A stretch of DNA of 64,000 nucleotides from Diphasiastrum complanatum (GCA_029204225.1 CM055109.1:32684927-32748926), one strand, 5' to 3'; positions 10,960 to 22,744 are shown, counted from the first letter of the stretch. Numbers and translations are program-made. Notes: generated by a model from the letters alone, not told the origin.

Positions 10960-11940
10960 TATAATCTATGCTATTCATGGAACATACCTCCATGATATTA
11001 TCATACTTTGGTTAGCCACTGGAGCAAATGTCTCTTCATAGTCAATCCCCTTGCTTTTCTCATAGCCTTTTATCACTAAGTGTACCTTATGCTTTGTGAT
11101 CATGCCATTTGCATGAAATTTTGTTCTATATACCCATTTGTTGTCAATGGGTTTCTTTCCATGTTATAGATCAACCAACTCCCACATATCATGCATGTGG
11201 ATTGATTACATCTCCTCTTCCATTGTCCTTTGCCACTCTTTGAGATCCTTTGCCTCATCAAAAGTTGATGGCTCTCGACACTCCAAAATGTTGCTCATTT
11301 GGGCATAGTTCACATGATAACGATTAGGAGCTCTCATTTCCCATGTTGATCTTCTCACTTCTTCTTGTGAACTAAATCCAGGTTGATTCATCTTCGCATA
11401 CCATTTGGATACCTTAGATTCATTTGAGATGTATTCTCTGCCATTGTTGCTCCTAAGAGCTTTGATTCTTTTGCCTGTCTACAACTCAGCATTCTGCTTA
11501 AATTTCTTGAAGAACTGGAAGGTTTCAGATTTGTGCTTTAGGAAATAAACAACAGTCATCTTGGAATAATCATCTATGAAAGTAATAAAGAACTTTGCAT
11601 CAAGTAATGATGGTGTCTGCATTGGGCCACATATGTCAATATGCACAATGCGTAAAGATCTTACACCCTAAATCAAGAACTGAAAAATGTTTAGACATGT
11701 TACCTATTGATTTATAGTTAATGTGACCAAGTCTATAATGCCAAATCACTTTTTTACTCATAGATGTCGAACTGTTTAAAGCACGACTAGTTACAGTATT
11801 ACAATGACTAAGCCTATATAGATATCTCTGCCTCTTTCCTAGTGCAAGAACTCTCCTACTCTTATCAAGAATTTGCATGAATCAGTCTGAAACTCTACCT
11901 TATGTCCTAGATCTATTATTCGACAACAGATTTGTCATCA
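10960..11940 (-). mobile_element. Ty1/copia pol remnant (pre-integrase, integrase, RT start)
   Basis: Read right to left: the GAG-pre-integrase domain (WHYRLGHINYKSIGNMSKHF) within 11636-11878; the integrase core at about 11400-11630 (IVHIDICGPMQTPS, FITFIDDYSKMTVVYFLKHK, LRSNNGREY, where the usual SDNGGE is altered); the linker ECREPSTFDEAKDLKEWQ at 11206-11391; and the start of reverse transcriptase at about 10990-11200 (KPIDNKWVYRTKFHANG, KGIDYEETFAPVA). The order IN before RT identifies Ty1/copia. Stops and altered catalytic residues show it is dead. It belongs with the gag-protease at 13483-14560 and the primer site at 15861. Confidence 0.88.
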
Positions 11941-11965
11941 GATTTGGGACATACAATACATTTGG

Positions 11966-12359
11966 TATGAGCTTTTTTGTTTCATTTTTGAGATCCAGAT
12001 GGCAGGTCATTTGGATTAGTATCCAAGGAATTATGACAATTCTTGTTTTCTAGCTCTAGTTTTGCTAATTTTCTTCTTTCAAAAATTTCAGCTCTGTTCT
12101 GTTGCTAATTTGACCTACCAAATCACATTCAATCATTGATCTAATCCATAAGCTGATAGAGCTTGTTGTTAGCTTTTCAAAAGTACCGAGTTTATCTGAT
12201 TTGGATCAATATTAAAAAAGTTATGATCAAATTAGTGGAGATGGGTCAGAATTGCAAGAATTTTGAAAAAAAAAATTGCAATTGAGAAATAAGCACTTCA
12301 ATCTTTCAACTGAGAGGTTTTGTTTTCTGTTATATTTAAAGTTCAATTAAAAAAAACAG
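11966..12359 (+). other. AT-rich leader-like sequence inside the copia element
   Basis: TTTGGTATGAGC at about 11966 looks like a primer site missing two bases (compare TTTGGTATCAGAGC at 1443). About 390 bp of T-rich DNA without genes follow, resembling in character the leader at 1457-1940. It separates the copia pre-integrase from the copia protease, so foreign DNA was inserted here. The primer-site reading is tentative. Confidence 0.3.
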
Positions 12360-12443
12360 ACCTAACCCTACACACCTACAGCCCTAACCTAGCCTAAACC
12401 TACTCTAACCCTAATGCCCTAACCTCAACCTACTCTACTCTCC
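12360..12443 (+). repeat. Second degenerate CCCTAAC-type tract
   Basis: C-rich sequence with repeated CCTAACCCTA, CCCTAACCT and CCTAAACC, like the tract at 1941-2038. It lies immediately before the 3' side of an antisense ADF fragment. Confidence 0.6.
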
Positions 12444-12499
12444 ACAATACCTCCGCTCTCTCTTTACATTTTGATTACTCCTCCATGCATTTCTTTTTT

Positions 12500-13330
12500 A
12501 GATTCTCTCCCAAATCATCTATGAAAGCACTTCTGCTTCCAAACAAGTTGAACACAATCACTCCATGAGTCGCAGGTTCACTGGCAAACGCCCGCCGAAC
12601 ACTTTTATCACTCAGATCTACCTCCATCGGTGACTCGATTTTACCCTTTACAAACCATACATTCCACAGACTACATCATGAAGGACTTATGAAACTGCTA
12701 CATGTTGAAGAAGTCGTATAACGAAGCAGCAACATAAACATTAACAGCTTCACATCTGTACATCCACATCTTCAGAGAAAGACACCAACGAATCCATCAA
12801 AGCTGAACAAGATCCAATAACGTCGCAATTCAAGGATTTTCAACTTTAATGAGCACGGTCTTTGATAACCTCAATATCCATTTCCATTGGATCAGTAGCC
12901 TGCAGTTCATAGTGCACACCATCAAGCTCCCTGAGAAATCTGTTATTGGAGTTTGCGTAAATCATCTTCGCCTTTACTCTGACAGTGTCAGGTGACCAGG
13001 CAATGAAAAAGATTTTGCTCTTCTGACAGTATTCATCAGTGACGAAGTCAAAGCTGAATACTGCATACCGACAATCATTCTCTAGAAGAGCAGCAGTAAA
13101 ATCGTCATAATTTTCCTCAAGAGTTCCATACTTTTCCCTGATGCCGCATTAGCCATGGCTACTAGTAACTGTTGCCAGCACCAAAGTGTACAAAAACTGA
13201 AAGATGCAACGAGAGCAGACAAAAACTGATCGATCGATGTCCCTCACAGCCAAAGGTCCGAACTACATCAGACCAGATAGATTAGAAAATATGAAAGACT
13301 CTACCCCCTTCTCTCTCCTGCGTGAAAGAC
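12500..13330 (-). pseudogene. Actin-depolymerizing factor (ADF/cofilin) pseudogene
   Basis: The reverse strand at 12846-13137 encodes the C-terminal two thirds of a plant ADF. It reads [20 protein letters not shown], then [56 protein letters not shown] and [12 protein letters not shown], followed by TAA at 12846-12848. Just upstream, 13139-13156 reads ATGGCTAATGCGGCATCAG, the conserved ADF start MANAASG. It is joined directly to the later part in a different frame, so about 50 codons are missing. ADF severs and depolymerizes actin filaments; this copy lacks the N-terminal part of the actin-binding fold. Lack of introns and flanking UTR-like DNA suggest a cDNA-derived or exon-skipped copy inserted in a copia element. 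No poly(A) run is visible. Confidence 0.85.
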
Positions 13331-13482
13331 TCTGTTCCCTTCTCTCTTCTCTCCTGCGGTTGAGATCATTCTCTCACTACCCTCTTCTCAAGCACTTAAA
13401 TGTTTCAAGGACTTCAAAGTGTTATCAATTCCAATTTGTAACATTATTTTTGGTAACACCCTTATTCTAAGTTTCAATTAAT

Positions 13483-14560
13483 TCATTTCTTTCTAGGTCT
13501 TAAAAAATCCATAACTTCCTTGTTTGAGCTCAGATCCCAGTGGTGTAAAAACGAAGCTTGTGAAACAGATGTTCCATTATCCAACACTTTCAAGCTACTG
13601 AACCAATTCTTGTTACCTGTCATGTGTCTTGTGGCTCCCGAGTCAATATACCATGCTTGATCATCTTGATTAGATGACAATGCAGATATGAAGATGCTAG
13701 AATCTTCAATCTCACCCTCATCGACAAGGTTACCTGCTTGTTTTGGTTTCCCCTTGCCTTGTTCCGCCAGGAATTTGCGCCATTCACTCTTCCAATGGCC
13801 CTTTCTACCACAATGGAAGCACTTGTCTTTCTTTTTAGTTTTACTGGAAGATCCCTCGTCCTCCTGAGACTTGGCAAATTGCTGCTTAGACTTCTTCTTG
13901 CCCTTGCCCTTGCCTTGTTTTTGGCGTGTCGCAAGTGCCTGATCGTCAGTATTTTGACGTCTAGCTTTCACCATTTCTCTACGTTGCTCTTCCTGCATCA
14001 AGATTCATGTGAGCTCGTCAAAGATTGGCAATCTTTCTCTTGATGCTATTCCGCTCACAAACATCTGATAGCGTTCTGCAATGCCGCACAATGCATTGTG
14101 CACCAGCTCCACATCACGTATGCGCTCACCAATAGAATGCAGTTCATCTCTCATTGTCTTGATTTTGGTCATGTACGTCTGAATGTGCTCTCCTTGCTCC
14201 ATGCGGGCACTATTCAACTTTGACTTCAGAAACATGATTCTTGACGGATTTGACGTCTCAAACTGCTCCTTTAGCACATCCCATGCCTGTCTGGATGTAA
14301 CAGCATCACAAATGTGGGTAATGATGTGATCTTTCACTGACAAGTTAATGAAGGTCAAAGTTTTCCTCATCTTTTTGTCAAACACTTTGATATCTGCTTT
14401 ATTTGGCGGCCTTTTCTCATCACCTGTGACGACTTACCACACGTCTTTCTCCATCAGTATGTTTTCCATTTTGAATTTCCACACTGCATAGTTGGAAATC
14501 CCGTCCAATTTGCTACTTTCACTCAAAATGGACTCTCCCATGTTTGCCATCGCAAAACTG
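13483..14560 (-). mobile_element. Ty1/copia gag-protease remnant
   Basis: Right to left: gag start near 14552 (MANMGESILSESSKLDG), the UBN2-type gag core at 14005-14385 (SRQAWDVLKEQFETSNPSRI, KIKTMRDELHSIGERI), one stop near 14003, then 13483-14001 with a basic linker. The zinc knuckle is KCFHCGRKGHWKSEW, whose last cysteine is now tryptophan. The aspartic protease start WYIDSGATRHMTGNKNWF has an intact DSGA active-site motif. After about 13560 the reading leaves the copia protein, marking the edge of the ADF-bearing insertion. Probably the same element as 10960-11940. Confidence 0.88.
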
Positions 14561-15860
14561 CTTGAAACTTCTGCCTTAGGCTAAGAACAGTATGCCGAGG
14601 CCAACAATGACGTTAGAAGTTGAAAATAATGACCTGCACTTTTTCCCTTACTAGGCCACTCGTCGCTTTTCCACTAATTTGAAAGCCAAATCGACGTCGC
14701 CTTCCGAAATGCACTCAGTCGTCAACTCCCAACAATGTGCCCAGTGGAATGGTGAAATCACTTCTGGCGTACTCCAAACACTTTCTCCGCTGCAATCACT
14801 ATGTTTTGCTGTACGGTACTTGCAGGTACAGTCTGGGTGCCCTTTGTTTGGAGGTTATAGCCTTTCGTTTGGGTCAAAACGGGCAAAGGACCCAAAAATA
14901 GGGACTTTTCTAGTTTTTGAACTGTTTCGTCACCTTGAAGAAACTTCACTCTTCACTTGTGAAGGGACCCAACTCCAATTTCAGTATGAAAATTTTTAAT
15001 GAGGTTGAAGGCCAAAAAGCACTTCACTTCTTCAGGGCCCTCTTCAACGACCCTTCAAACTCCATCCAATGGTTGAATATGATCCAACTGTGGATATCCC
15101 TTCTGGGTAGCACAATCTGAGCCATCGATCTTGTAGCTTCTCTATCCAACGAATCTAAGCACTCTTGTGCACTAATGGAGAGTCTTGTAAGCGCTACCCA
15201 CTCCAAAACGCTATGCTCTCACCCCGGTTCCACGCGCGAACAGTCCGCGAACTCCCTGTCTGCAACCGCGCCTCCCCACACTCGTTTTTGTTTGATCTAA
15301 ATCGCCTATGGATCGATTTGAGCATGATCTGAGGCCTGGAGCAGGGTCGCCCTACTAATTCCAAGTCTGTAGAGTGTTCACTCAAGAAATTCCGTGGAGA
15401 AATGGTGATTTTAGCTCAACTTGACAAAGTGGCTTTTTTCACCTTTTACCGCAAATCTGCTTGGTTAACTGTCTGGAGACAAATCTCTGACCTAAACCTC
15501 AGAATCTCTCCATGGCTGATTGACAATGTGATTAGCTTCCTTCCTGTCCTTACGACATCCAAAACGGTGCACAAACAGCGAAGAAATCACCAGTTATGTA
15601 TAAAAACCGTAACCCCAAACCTAGTTTCAATTTTCAGCTGGCTTCAAAATTGTCAATTTCTCACCAAATTTTTCCCTGTCTGATGCTATGCACAGGCTAA
15701 TAATCCCTCTGCTGAGCTTAGCAAGCCTCTATAAACTAGAAACCGTGCACCAGTGCTTCTCTTTCCATCTTCAACCCGCCGTAAACCCCGAACTCTCAAA
15801 AGACAGTTCTCCTGAAGCTCTCTTCAACGGCGTTGCTGTACTGTGTACACTCCCTATACG
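14561..15860 (-). other. Copia 5' leader, no gene recognised
   Basis: About 1.3 kb between the gag start and the primer site, unusually long for a copia leader. Several short open frames occur (for example 14679-14999 + and 15194-15385 -) but none resembles a known protein. It may hide another inserted fragment. Confidence 0.3.
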
Positions 15861-16060
15861 GCTCTGATACCAACTTAGAATTTGCTTTACACATTACACT
15901 GTACATATAGTTGTTCACTCAGGCAACCCATGCATGACCCAGGTTGTTGTTGGCGGGACGCGTGTCCCGTCGACTTGCCTCGTGGCGAGGCCAACTGATC
16001 TTTATCCACTGATAGGACCCACAGTACAGTAACACAGTGATTCTACTTTAATTCTAACTA
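15861..16060 (-). mobile_element. Copia primer-binding site and 5' LTR start
   Basis: 15861-15872 reads GCTCTGATACCA, the reverse complement of the initiator-Met primer site TGGTATCAGAGC. The 5' LTR of the minus-strand copia element therefore lies to the right. Its outer end is not defined because another LTR fragment starts near 16061. Confidence 0.7.
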
Positions 16061-16450
16061 TATGCTCACTGGGACACTTGGTCCAGTGCATGAGTGACAC
16101 TTGTCGGGCGGACATGTGTCTTATGCTCATTGGGACACTTGGTCTAATGCATGAGTGACACGTGTCAGATTGTCCACCTACTAACTTGTCTATGTGTCAA
16201 GGTACAGCCAAGTGACAAGTGTCGGCTGTGCATGGAGTTTGCCATGTGTCGACGTCAGGATGTGTCAGGGTTAAGGGGTGCTTGAGGGGATATAGTGTGA
16301 GCCTTGTCAGACATTCCTTATTATGGTATTCCTATGTAGCTATGGTTGGGAGGAGACTTGCAACAGAGCTCTCATGTTTGCTGATTGATCTATGTACATT
16401 TGCTTGAGATTAATAAAGTGACAGATTTGTTGGGTAATTCTGTGTATTTA
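16061..16450 (+). mobile_element. Truncated gypsy LTR, relative of 40638-41254
   Basis: Shares with the LTRs at 38048 and 40638 the doubled motif TGCTCAYTGGGACACTTGG followed by GAGTGACAC, then GGTACAGCCAAGTGACAAGTG, GCCATGTGTCGACGTCAGGA, GGTTGGGAGGAGAC and a terminal AATAAAGT. The first half of the LTR is missing. Confidence 0.7.
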
Positions 16451-17160
16451 TTTAGGGTTTGTGAGCTTGTGTGCAACAGGAAGGGCCTTTGATGAGGCTG
16501 TAGCTCGAGGCAGAAGGCCGTTTCTATGGCATAATGGCCGAGGGCTAACCTTATGAGTTGTGAATTTTTTTGTTTTTTTTTTGTTGCACTTTCAGCATCT
16601 ATCAAGCTGCACGTAAAATTTTTTAGAAAACAAACGGAGGCGCAAAAAGTACGTTCTCTAAGGCATCTCCTTTTTCTTCATGAAAAAGCAAAAAATGATT
16701 TAACATATGAGTAACATCTCAGCTTCTAACATATTGTCACAATTACGTATTGCTATCACAACAAAGCTAAAAAAGAGAGAGGAGAACACGAGTGTCGGAT
16801 CACAATCTATTAAAATAATGTTTTTAGGGCATCCATAAGAGAGTTGTGTGAAGATGAAGCTTAGAGTTCCTTTTTCTTGCACGAAATCTGGCTCTTTCCC
16901 TAATAAGTCTCCTCGTTAAGTTCACGTGGACTACATGGGGAGCGGGAGACGTGCAAGCCAAAAAGAAAGAAAGAAAGAAAGGCAGGCAACCCCTGCCACG
17001 TCATCCTCTCATGACACGTGGGCCCTATCGCGCGATCTATTTTGATCTTCGCTTTATTCACGTCAAGTGCTGACTCAGCCGAAAAGGACAATAATATGTT
17101 TTCATAATAATTAATCATATCAGTTAGTTATTTCATAATATTTTAATTTATTATATTATT
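16451..17160. other. Intergenic AT-rich DNA
   Basis: No gene seen. A 50-bp block at about 16650-16700 (CATCTCCTTTTTCTTCATG then AAAAATGATTT) recurs in the same orientation at about 18495-18545, so the two may be edges of one unidentified element. Confidence 0.3.
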
Positions 17161-17194
17161 TTCACGAAAAGGTCGCGTCCAATCTTATCGTCTG

Positions 17195-17710
17195 TGTCAG
17201 CATCTGGTCGGACTCTACCGACAGGAGGCCCCCGCGTCTGTTTTGGTCTGTAATCGCGCACCTTGGAAGTTGGAAGTGTCGGTCCCTACTCCGGCTCTAC
17301 CGACAGGAGGTCCCGGCTTTCCGTCTGTTTTGACCTTGTGACTACTAGGATTTTTTCCTAAACGTAATCCCATTTTTGATTTTTGATTTTTTTACAAAGG
17401 AAATGGTGGAGGCTCACCCATAGGAATCTTTGCAAATTTTTTTGAGAAAATTTTACATGCACATTTGAAGCGGAAGATGCATGTAAAAGAAATTTACATG
17501 CATTTTTCGTCCGGAATACACATGTAAAAAATAATTTACAAAAAAATAAAAAAAATAAAAAATAAGATTACGTCCGGGAAAGCCTGGCTTTTCGAGCCCT
17601 TCCGCCCACGGAAGGGCCTACTACGGCCTCGGGCCTTTGCCCTCGGCATCAGATCCTTCCGGGGCGGAAGGGCCTCGGAGCCGGTCCTTTCCCCCCGGCC
17701 ATGGGAGTTT
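17195..17710. other. GC-rich block with direct repeats and hairpins
   Basis: A word CTCTACCGACAGGAGG plus CCC occurs twice (about 17213 and 17298). At 17448-17486 TTTTACATGCA pairs with TGCATGTAAAA around a short loop, and a second partial TTTACATG/CATGTAAA pair follows by 17530. At 17595-17680 two GC hairpins share the arms CTTCCG and CGGAAG. No coding potential. It could be the structured end of a small DNA element. Confidence 0.4.
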
Positions 17711-17791
17711 TTGAGTTACTTTTTAATGCCTTGCCTTTTTTAAGATTCTTTATTTTTCAAAGACTATTACTTGTAAAGGGGTCTATGTGCT

Positions 17792-18066
17792 TATATAAAA
17801 AATTATCAAAAATTTTATGATATCTATTTTTGAGAGATTATATAAAACATTATAAAAAATTTTATGATATCTATTTCTGAAAAATTATATAAAAAATCGT
17901 CAAAGATTTTACGATATCGATTTATAAAAAAAAATATAGAAAATCATCAAAGATTTCATGATATCGATTTTAAAAATTATAAATCGTCATAGATTTTATG
18001 ATATCGATTTTAAGAAAATTATATAGAAAATTGTCAAAGATTTTATGATATCAATTTTCGAAAAAT
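17792..18066 (+). repeat. AT-rich minisatellite, six units of about 46 bp
   Basis: Six tandem copies of a unit with the landmarks ATTATATA, TCRTCAAAGATTTTATGATATC and a short A/T spacer. GATATC recurs at about 17819, 17866, 17912, 17960, 18000 and 18047. Confidence 0.85.
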
Positions 18067-18075
18067 TACCTAGAT

Positions 18076-20080
18076 TCCATTTTTGTAAGTTGCGAATTTT
18101 CTCAAGCGTTGACCATGTGATTAAGTTCTCATAAAATATTTGTAAATAATTTTTTAAAAATCTAAACCCTCTTAAGAAGTTTACAAATACAAAAAGGTGA
18201 ATTATTTAACCTTTATTTTTAGATTTCTAGGGTTTTCAGTGATTTATAATTAATTAATTTTTATTACAAATTTCAAATTTTTAGTTTTAATATAATCTTT
18301 TATTGACTTTATATAATCTTGTGGGTTTTGTGCGTTTAATATAAGGTTTCTTATTAAGTTGTTTAAGAAGCATTGGCCTCTAATAGTTTAAAGAGTTGTA
18401 AAGCCTTAAAAGATAAAACCTCGAATCATGTTTGGGGTGGGGGGTGGGGGGAAGGCCAAGGGTGGTAGAAAAAAAAAGGGAGTCATGGAAATTACATTCT
18501 GTGAGGCACCTCATTTTTTTTCATGAAAAGTTAAAAAATGATTTTAGGTTTAAATAGCATTAGTTAAAGCTTTATTAATATAACATTTAGCAAAGTTTGT
18601 AATCAATGGGTAAAATACCAATTTCAAGAATTGGCTTGTGATACTTTATCAATTTTTCGTGATCATTGATATGCCTGAAGAATCTCAATGCTTGTAAATT
18701 TTTTCATACTAGCTTTATATAAAATAAACGATAACACTTGCAATGAAATATCTAAAACATTCGCGTGACATCTCTAAGCTTGAAGTTTAGGGTTGAATTG
18801 TACATGTTTTTTCTGTGGCTGAAAGGGGACATGGGGGAAGGTTACTTATTATGAAAGTATTTATTATTACTATTATATAGCTTTTTTTTAATGTAAATTT
18901 TTCTAACGTGCACTTTTTGGGTAGAAGGTGCATGTAAAATGCTTTTGCTTTGATAAAATAATTTCAATGCATGGTGTTGTGGGAGGCTGACATCTCCTTT
19001 GTTAAAAGAGATTTTATGCTCCCCACCAATCTTAAAGTCATGAATGATTTGTTGCAATATTGTAAATGATTCGAAGTTTGTTTGTACTATTTGCACATGC
19101 AAATGTATTGTAAGGTTATCATTTGAGATTGATTTCGAATACAAGCAAAATATGTGTATATTGAACGCATAATTCACACACCCACACGATCTCAAAGTCA
19201 ATGATTAACCATGGTTTATATAGGATTGTGTATTCATGGTTTATATAGGGCTTTGCAAATGGTAATATGTTAAACTCTAGGGATTGAAAGGAGTCACCCA
19301 TGGGCCAAACATGCTCTGTTTTTTTTCTTTTTTTCTTGTGACCTAAAATTTGTTTCTAATATGTGCATGTTTGAATTTGTGAAAAAGTTTCTAAATAACA
19401 AGTTGTTTGAAATCAAAGCATGAAATTTTTACAAAGCCCGTGGACTTCTTTCAAATACCCACATAGTTGAGAGTCGATGGTTCATCGAGGTTTATATAGG
19501 GCTTTGTAAATGGTGAAGAATTTCAGTTGGTCACACAAAAACAATGGCTTGGCTCATTTTCCTTTCTTGCGTGTGACTCACAATAGCAAGTTGTGATTGG
19601 CAAGAACATGCGAATATTGTTGTTTTGCGCGCTTGTTATCACTAATTGTCACATTCGTCCCTCTAAGAGAATAGGCTTTGGACCTATCCAATCAAGGTAA
19701 GCTATAAAAAGTATGTATGAACCTCAAATAATACTCTCTTGGCCATAATGCCAAGTCCTCGTCCTTTCCTGCTATTTTAAAGCAACCTTTAAAGTGAAAT
19801 TATTGTGTGATCTTCTAAAATTCTCATGTATTCTAGTCAATGAGAGATTGACACCTATGCAATTGGCATTATGACAAAATTTACATGTGGACAACCAAAG
19901 AGTGGCTCGAGCATAAGATGGAATGTGCATGTGTCATGTGACATCCACTCATTCTCTTTCCACATGTAAATTCAGCCACTTCAAAAGATAACAATGATCT
20001 TGAAGAAGAAACTCACTCTTATGCATTGTCCAAACAAAGGCGCATTCCCTTGAGCTTTTCACTATGCTAGGAATTGCTCC
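18076..20080. other. Intergenic AT-rich DNA with local duplications
   Basis: No gene seen. The phrase GGTTTATATAGG with GGCTTTGCAAATGGT nearby occurs at 19211-19262 and in varied form at 19490-19515, a local duplication. Several CACATG and CATGTG words occur near 19900-19970. Confidence 0.3.
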
Positions 20081-20086
20081 CTTTTT

Positions 20087-20329
20087 TTGGCAGTTGCCAT
20101 ACCAAAGTGCAAAGACATCGTTCGGGTAGGGCCTATGTCCCCCCTAAGTTTACAGAGAACTCTTGGATACAGAGGTGCTCAAGACTTTCACAGTCGTTGC
20201 GGTGCAAAATACCTTCCTATGCGTAATAAACTCCTTCGAGGTATAAAAAAGCATAAATTTTTTAAAATTGGTAGACTCTTAACCTATAAGGTTGCCGAGG
20301 GACAATTTAAAAAAAAATGTGGGCTCTGA
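20087..20329 (+). other. Open frame, 80 codons, unrecognised
   Basis: Basic product (LLRGIKKHKFFKIGRLLTYK) with no recognisable domain, in AT-rich DNA with no promoter-like context. Probably not a gene; recorded because it is one of the few clean frames here. Confidence 0.15.
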
Positions 20330-20539
20330 ATTATAAAAACTACAATTCTTTTTTTTTGAGAAGTCAATCTGAATTTCAGCATTTTTTTTCTTTTGTACTA
20401 AATTTTGGTAGTTTCTATATAAATAAAATAAATAATGAAATATAGAATTTGGAGAGCATTGTTTCTGAAATACTCTCCGGTCCATCCGTTTATATGCAGG
20501 GATACCATACGGACCGTCGGGTTATCGAGAGCGACATAA

Positions 20540-20572
<33 letters not shown>

Positions 20573-20660
20573 GAGCGAGAGAAAAAAAAAAGAGCGAGCG
20601 AGCGAGAGAGAGAGCGAGCGAGAGAGAGTTTTCTATAGGAAAGATCGATGAGAGAGAGAG
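20540..20660 (+). repeat. GA/GAGC simple repeat
   Basis: A GA run mixed with GAGC units and one A-run, followed by a further short GA run. Confidence 0.9.
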
Positions 20661-20767
20661 CTTATAGTTGAGATGTGACTCAAAAGGAGGATGGTTGATG
20701 GTTTTGCAGGATTCTGAGTTGCTTTCTGATCAAATTGCGATGCCTTGAAGGAAAGAAACTGTCAGAA

Positions 20768-21292
20768 TTATGTTCTCAAGTGCGACTTTTCCAACCTCTG
20801 ACAGTCATGTGGTCCTAACCACCTACAGCTTCTGAGAAAGTGGGCGTCAATCTGCAGGAGCTGCAGATGGCAGCAGCAATCTGATGTAGCGTAGTTAGGA
20901 CAGCATTTGCAGCCTGTGCCAATCAAAGCTGCGTCTGTGTAGGATTTAGAGCGAACTTCGTTGGATTCCATGCAGCTAATCTGAGTTTTCTGGGTATATT
21001 GGGTTAAAACCGTGATCAAAGTAATGCGAGAGCACAACCTCTTCCTGCCATCATGACTTGTGAATGCATACATTTGTGTGGGTAGCCGAGATACTTCTTC
21101 AAACCTCGTTACAAGCTGGCCGTTTGATGTTTGCACATGGCTGCGGGAGCATGACTTTTCGCTCGTAACGCAACAATACAAATCTAGCTCCACCCTTCGC
21201 TCACGTGGGTAGGATACTCTGAAGCTTGGCCACTGCTGCACGTCTCTGAATTGCGAGCTCAAATTTCGGTAACTGAATTGCTGGGAAATCAA
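20768..21292 (-). CDS. 174-codon ORF of unknown function (doubtful)
   Basis: The longest clean frame on this side of the lipase gene. The product is Arg/Ser-rich at the start and carries a cysteine cluster near the end (GCKCCPNYATSDCCCHLQLL). It has no signal peptide, transmembrane helix or family signature I know. It could be an unspliced exon of a host gene reading away from the lipase gene, or chance. Base composition is more balanced than the flanks, the only support for a real exon. Confidence 0.25.
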   Translation of the reverse strand: MISQQFSYRNLSSQFRDVQQWPSFRVSYPRERRVELDLYCCVTSEKSCSRSHVQTSNGQLVTRFEEVSRLPTQMYAFTSHDGRKRLCSRITLITVLTQYTQKTQISCMESNEVRSKSYTDAALIGTGCKCCPNYATSDCCCHLQLLQIDAHFLRSCRWLGPHDCQRLEKSHLRT

Positions 21293-21299
21293 TTTGTGA

Positions 21300-22740
21300 C
21301 TATATTCTAGTCAATAACGAACTCGCCATGTTTATACCGTAATCGTATTTCGAACTCCTGTCACCTTATCTTATGCAAACTGTGAAAACTATGTATTATG
21401 CTTTGACCATAACTGTTCGTGTCGCATCTCTGCATGGCAGGGCCTGTGAATCGTTTCACTTAATTTGGACTGCTTGGTTCAGATTGAGGCAACACATAGA
21501 GTGTGTACTGACGTTAGTCCCGTTAGCCAGCCTCTTCAAACTGATATAATCTGTTTGCATTAGAGGAATCTTTGCGATAATATTAGAACTGCTAAAGCGG
21601 ATTAAAAAGCTGATATAAAGGCAGGCTTATGATGTATGCTGATAGATGGCGCATATTTGCTTGCGCAGTAAATGACTGCTGGATGGTCACGGATTAAGGT
21701 TGTGAAGTGACGTAACGACGACTCACCAAAACAATATGCAGCATTTTGCCACTCTTCTTAATAACCACTTTATGGCTCAGTTGCAACTCTATATCCAGAC
21801 ACTCTCAGAACTTTGATTCTCTTGATTCCTTGCTGCTTTTGTGTCTAGGCACATGAATAAATTTCCGATTGCAATGATAGTTTGTACTTTGTAAACTCTT
21901 AGGAACACATTTACTAAGAGTGAGGCAATAACAAAACAGGTGGAGCAGTAAATTTTCAGCTGATTATAAGTTTCCATCACGCTAGGCAATACAGCTAAAT
22001 GCAGCAGCTAGTCAACTGTTTTATATTAGGCAAACCGCACACCTTTGTGTATTAACGAGCATCATGAATCCACCATATCGTTGACAAAAGGTGCACTTTG
22101 AATCCTACGAGCGCCTTAACCAATGTCATCGCATGTTGAGACAATGGATGCGATCTTTGGCGACCTACCGAGGTCCCAATTTGCTATCCGATTCAATCTT
22201 TTAATACTTCCTGATTTTTTCAGCGAATTTTTTATGAAGTCAGAAGACGATATAGATTGTCATATACCACCCTTTTGTCATTCTAACTGGATCACTTAAC
22301 TTTTTTGTTATCAGACATGTCATTGTTGCCTCTCTAGGGGAGAAGTTCAACCATTGTAGAGTTGGGCATGAAAAATCTGCTCGGAGAAAACGCAGATGTT
22401 TTTTTTATCTAATCTGATGTTTGAGAAAATTTGTACAACACTCGTTGTATCAGTTCTCAAATATGCGGATGCTCTCTTATTCTAAAATGATATTTGAGAA
22501 TTTTTGTATAGTACTTGCTCTATCATGTTTTACTTTGTCAAATTGAAATCATTTCCTTCGTTAGAAACTTGCACTATCTACCACACCCTCTTTAGTATCC
22601 TTCCAATTACTGAACGTTCTATTTGGCATACTGTTCATCTATGATGTAGCTCTAGCTCACTTCAAAATTGGCAAATTATGAATGTTATCACTCGTCAAAG
22701 ATTTTCAGTACAGCGTACGTGAGACTTGGTTTTTATGATC
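21300..22740. other. Intergenic, nothing recognised
   Basis: Mixed-composition DNA without a credible gene or clear repeat. A TATTTGAGAAWWTTTGTA word occurs twice near 22420-22510. Confidence 0.3.
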
Positions 22741-22744
22741 CTCC

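Noticed and set aside
14005-14385. Host gene with a UBN2 domain
   Set aside because: It is continuous with a copia zinc knuckle and protease and a minus-strand primer site, so it is retroelement gag.
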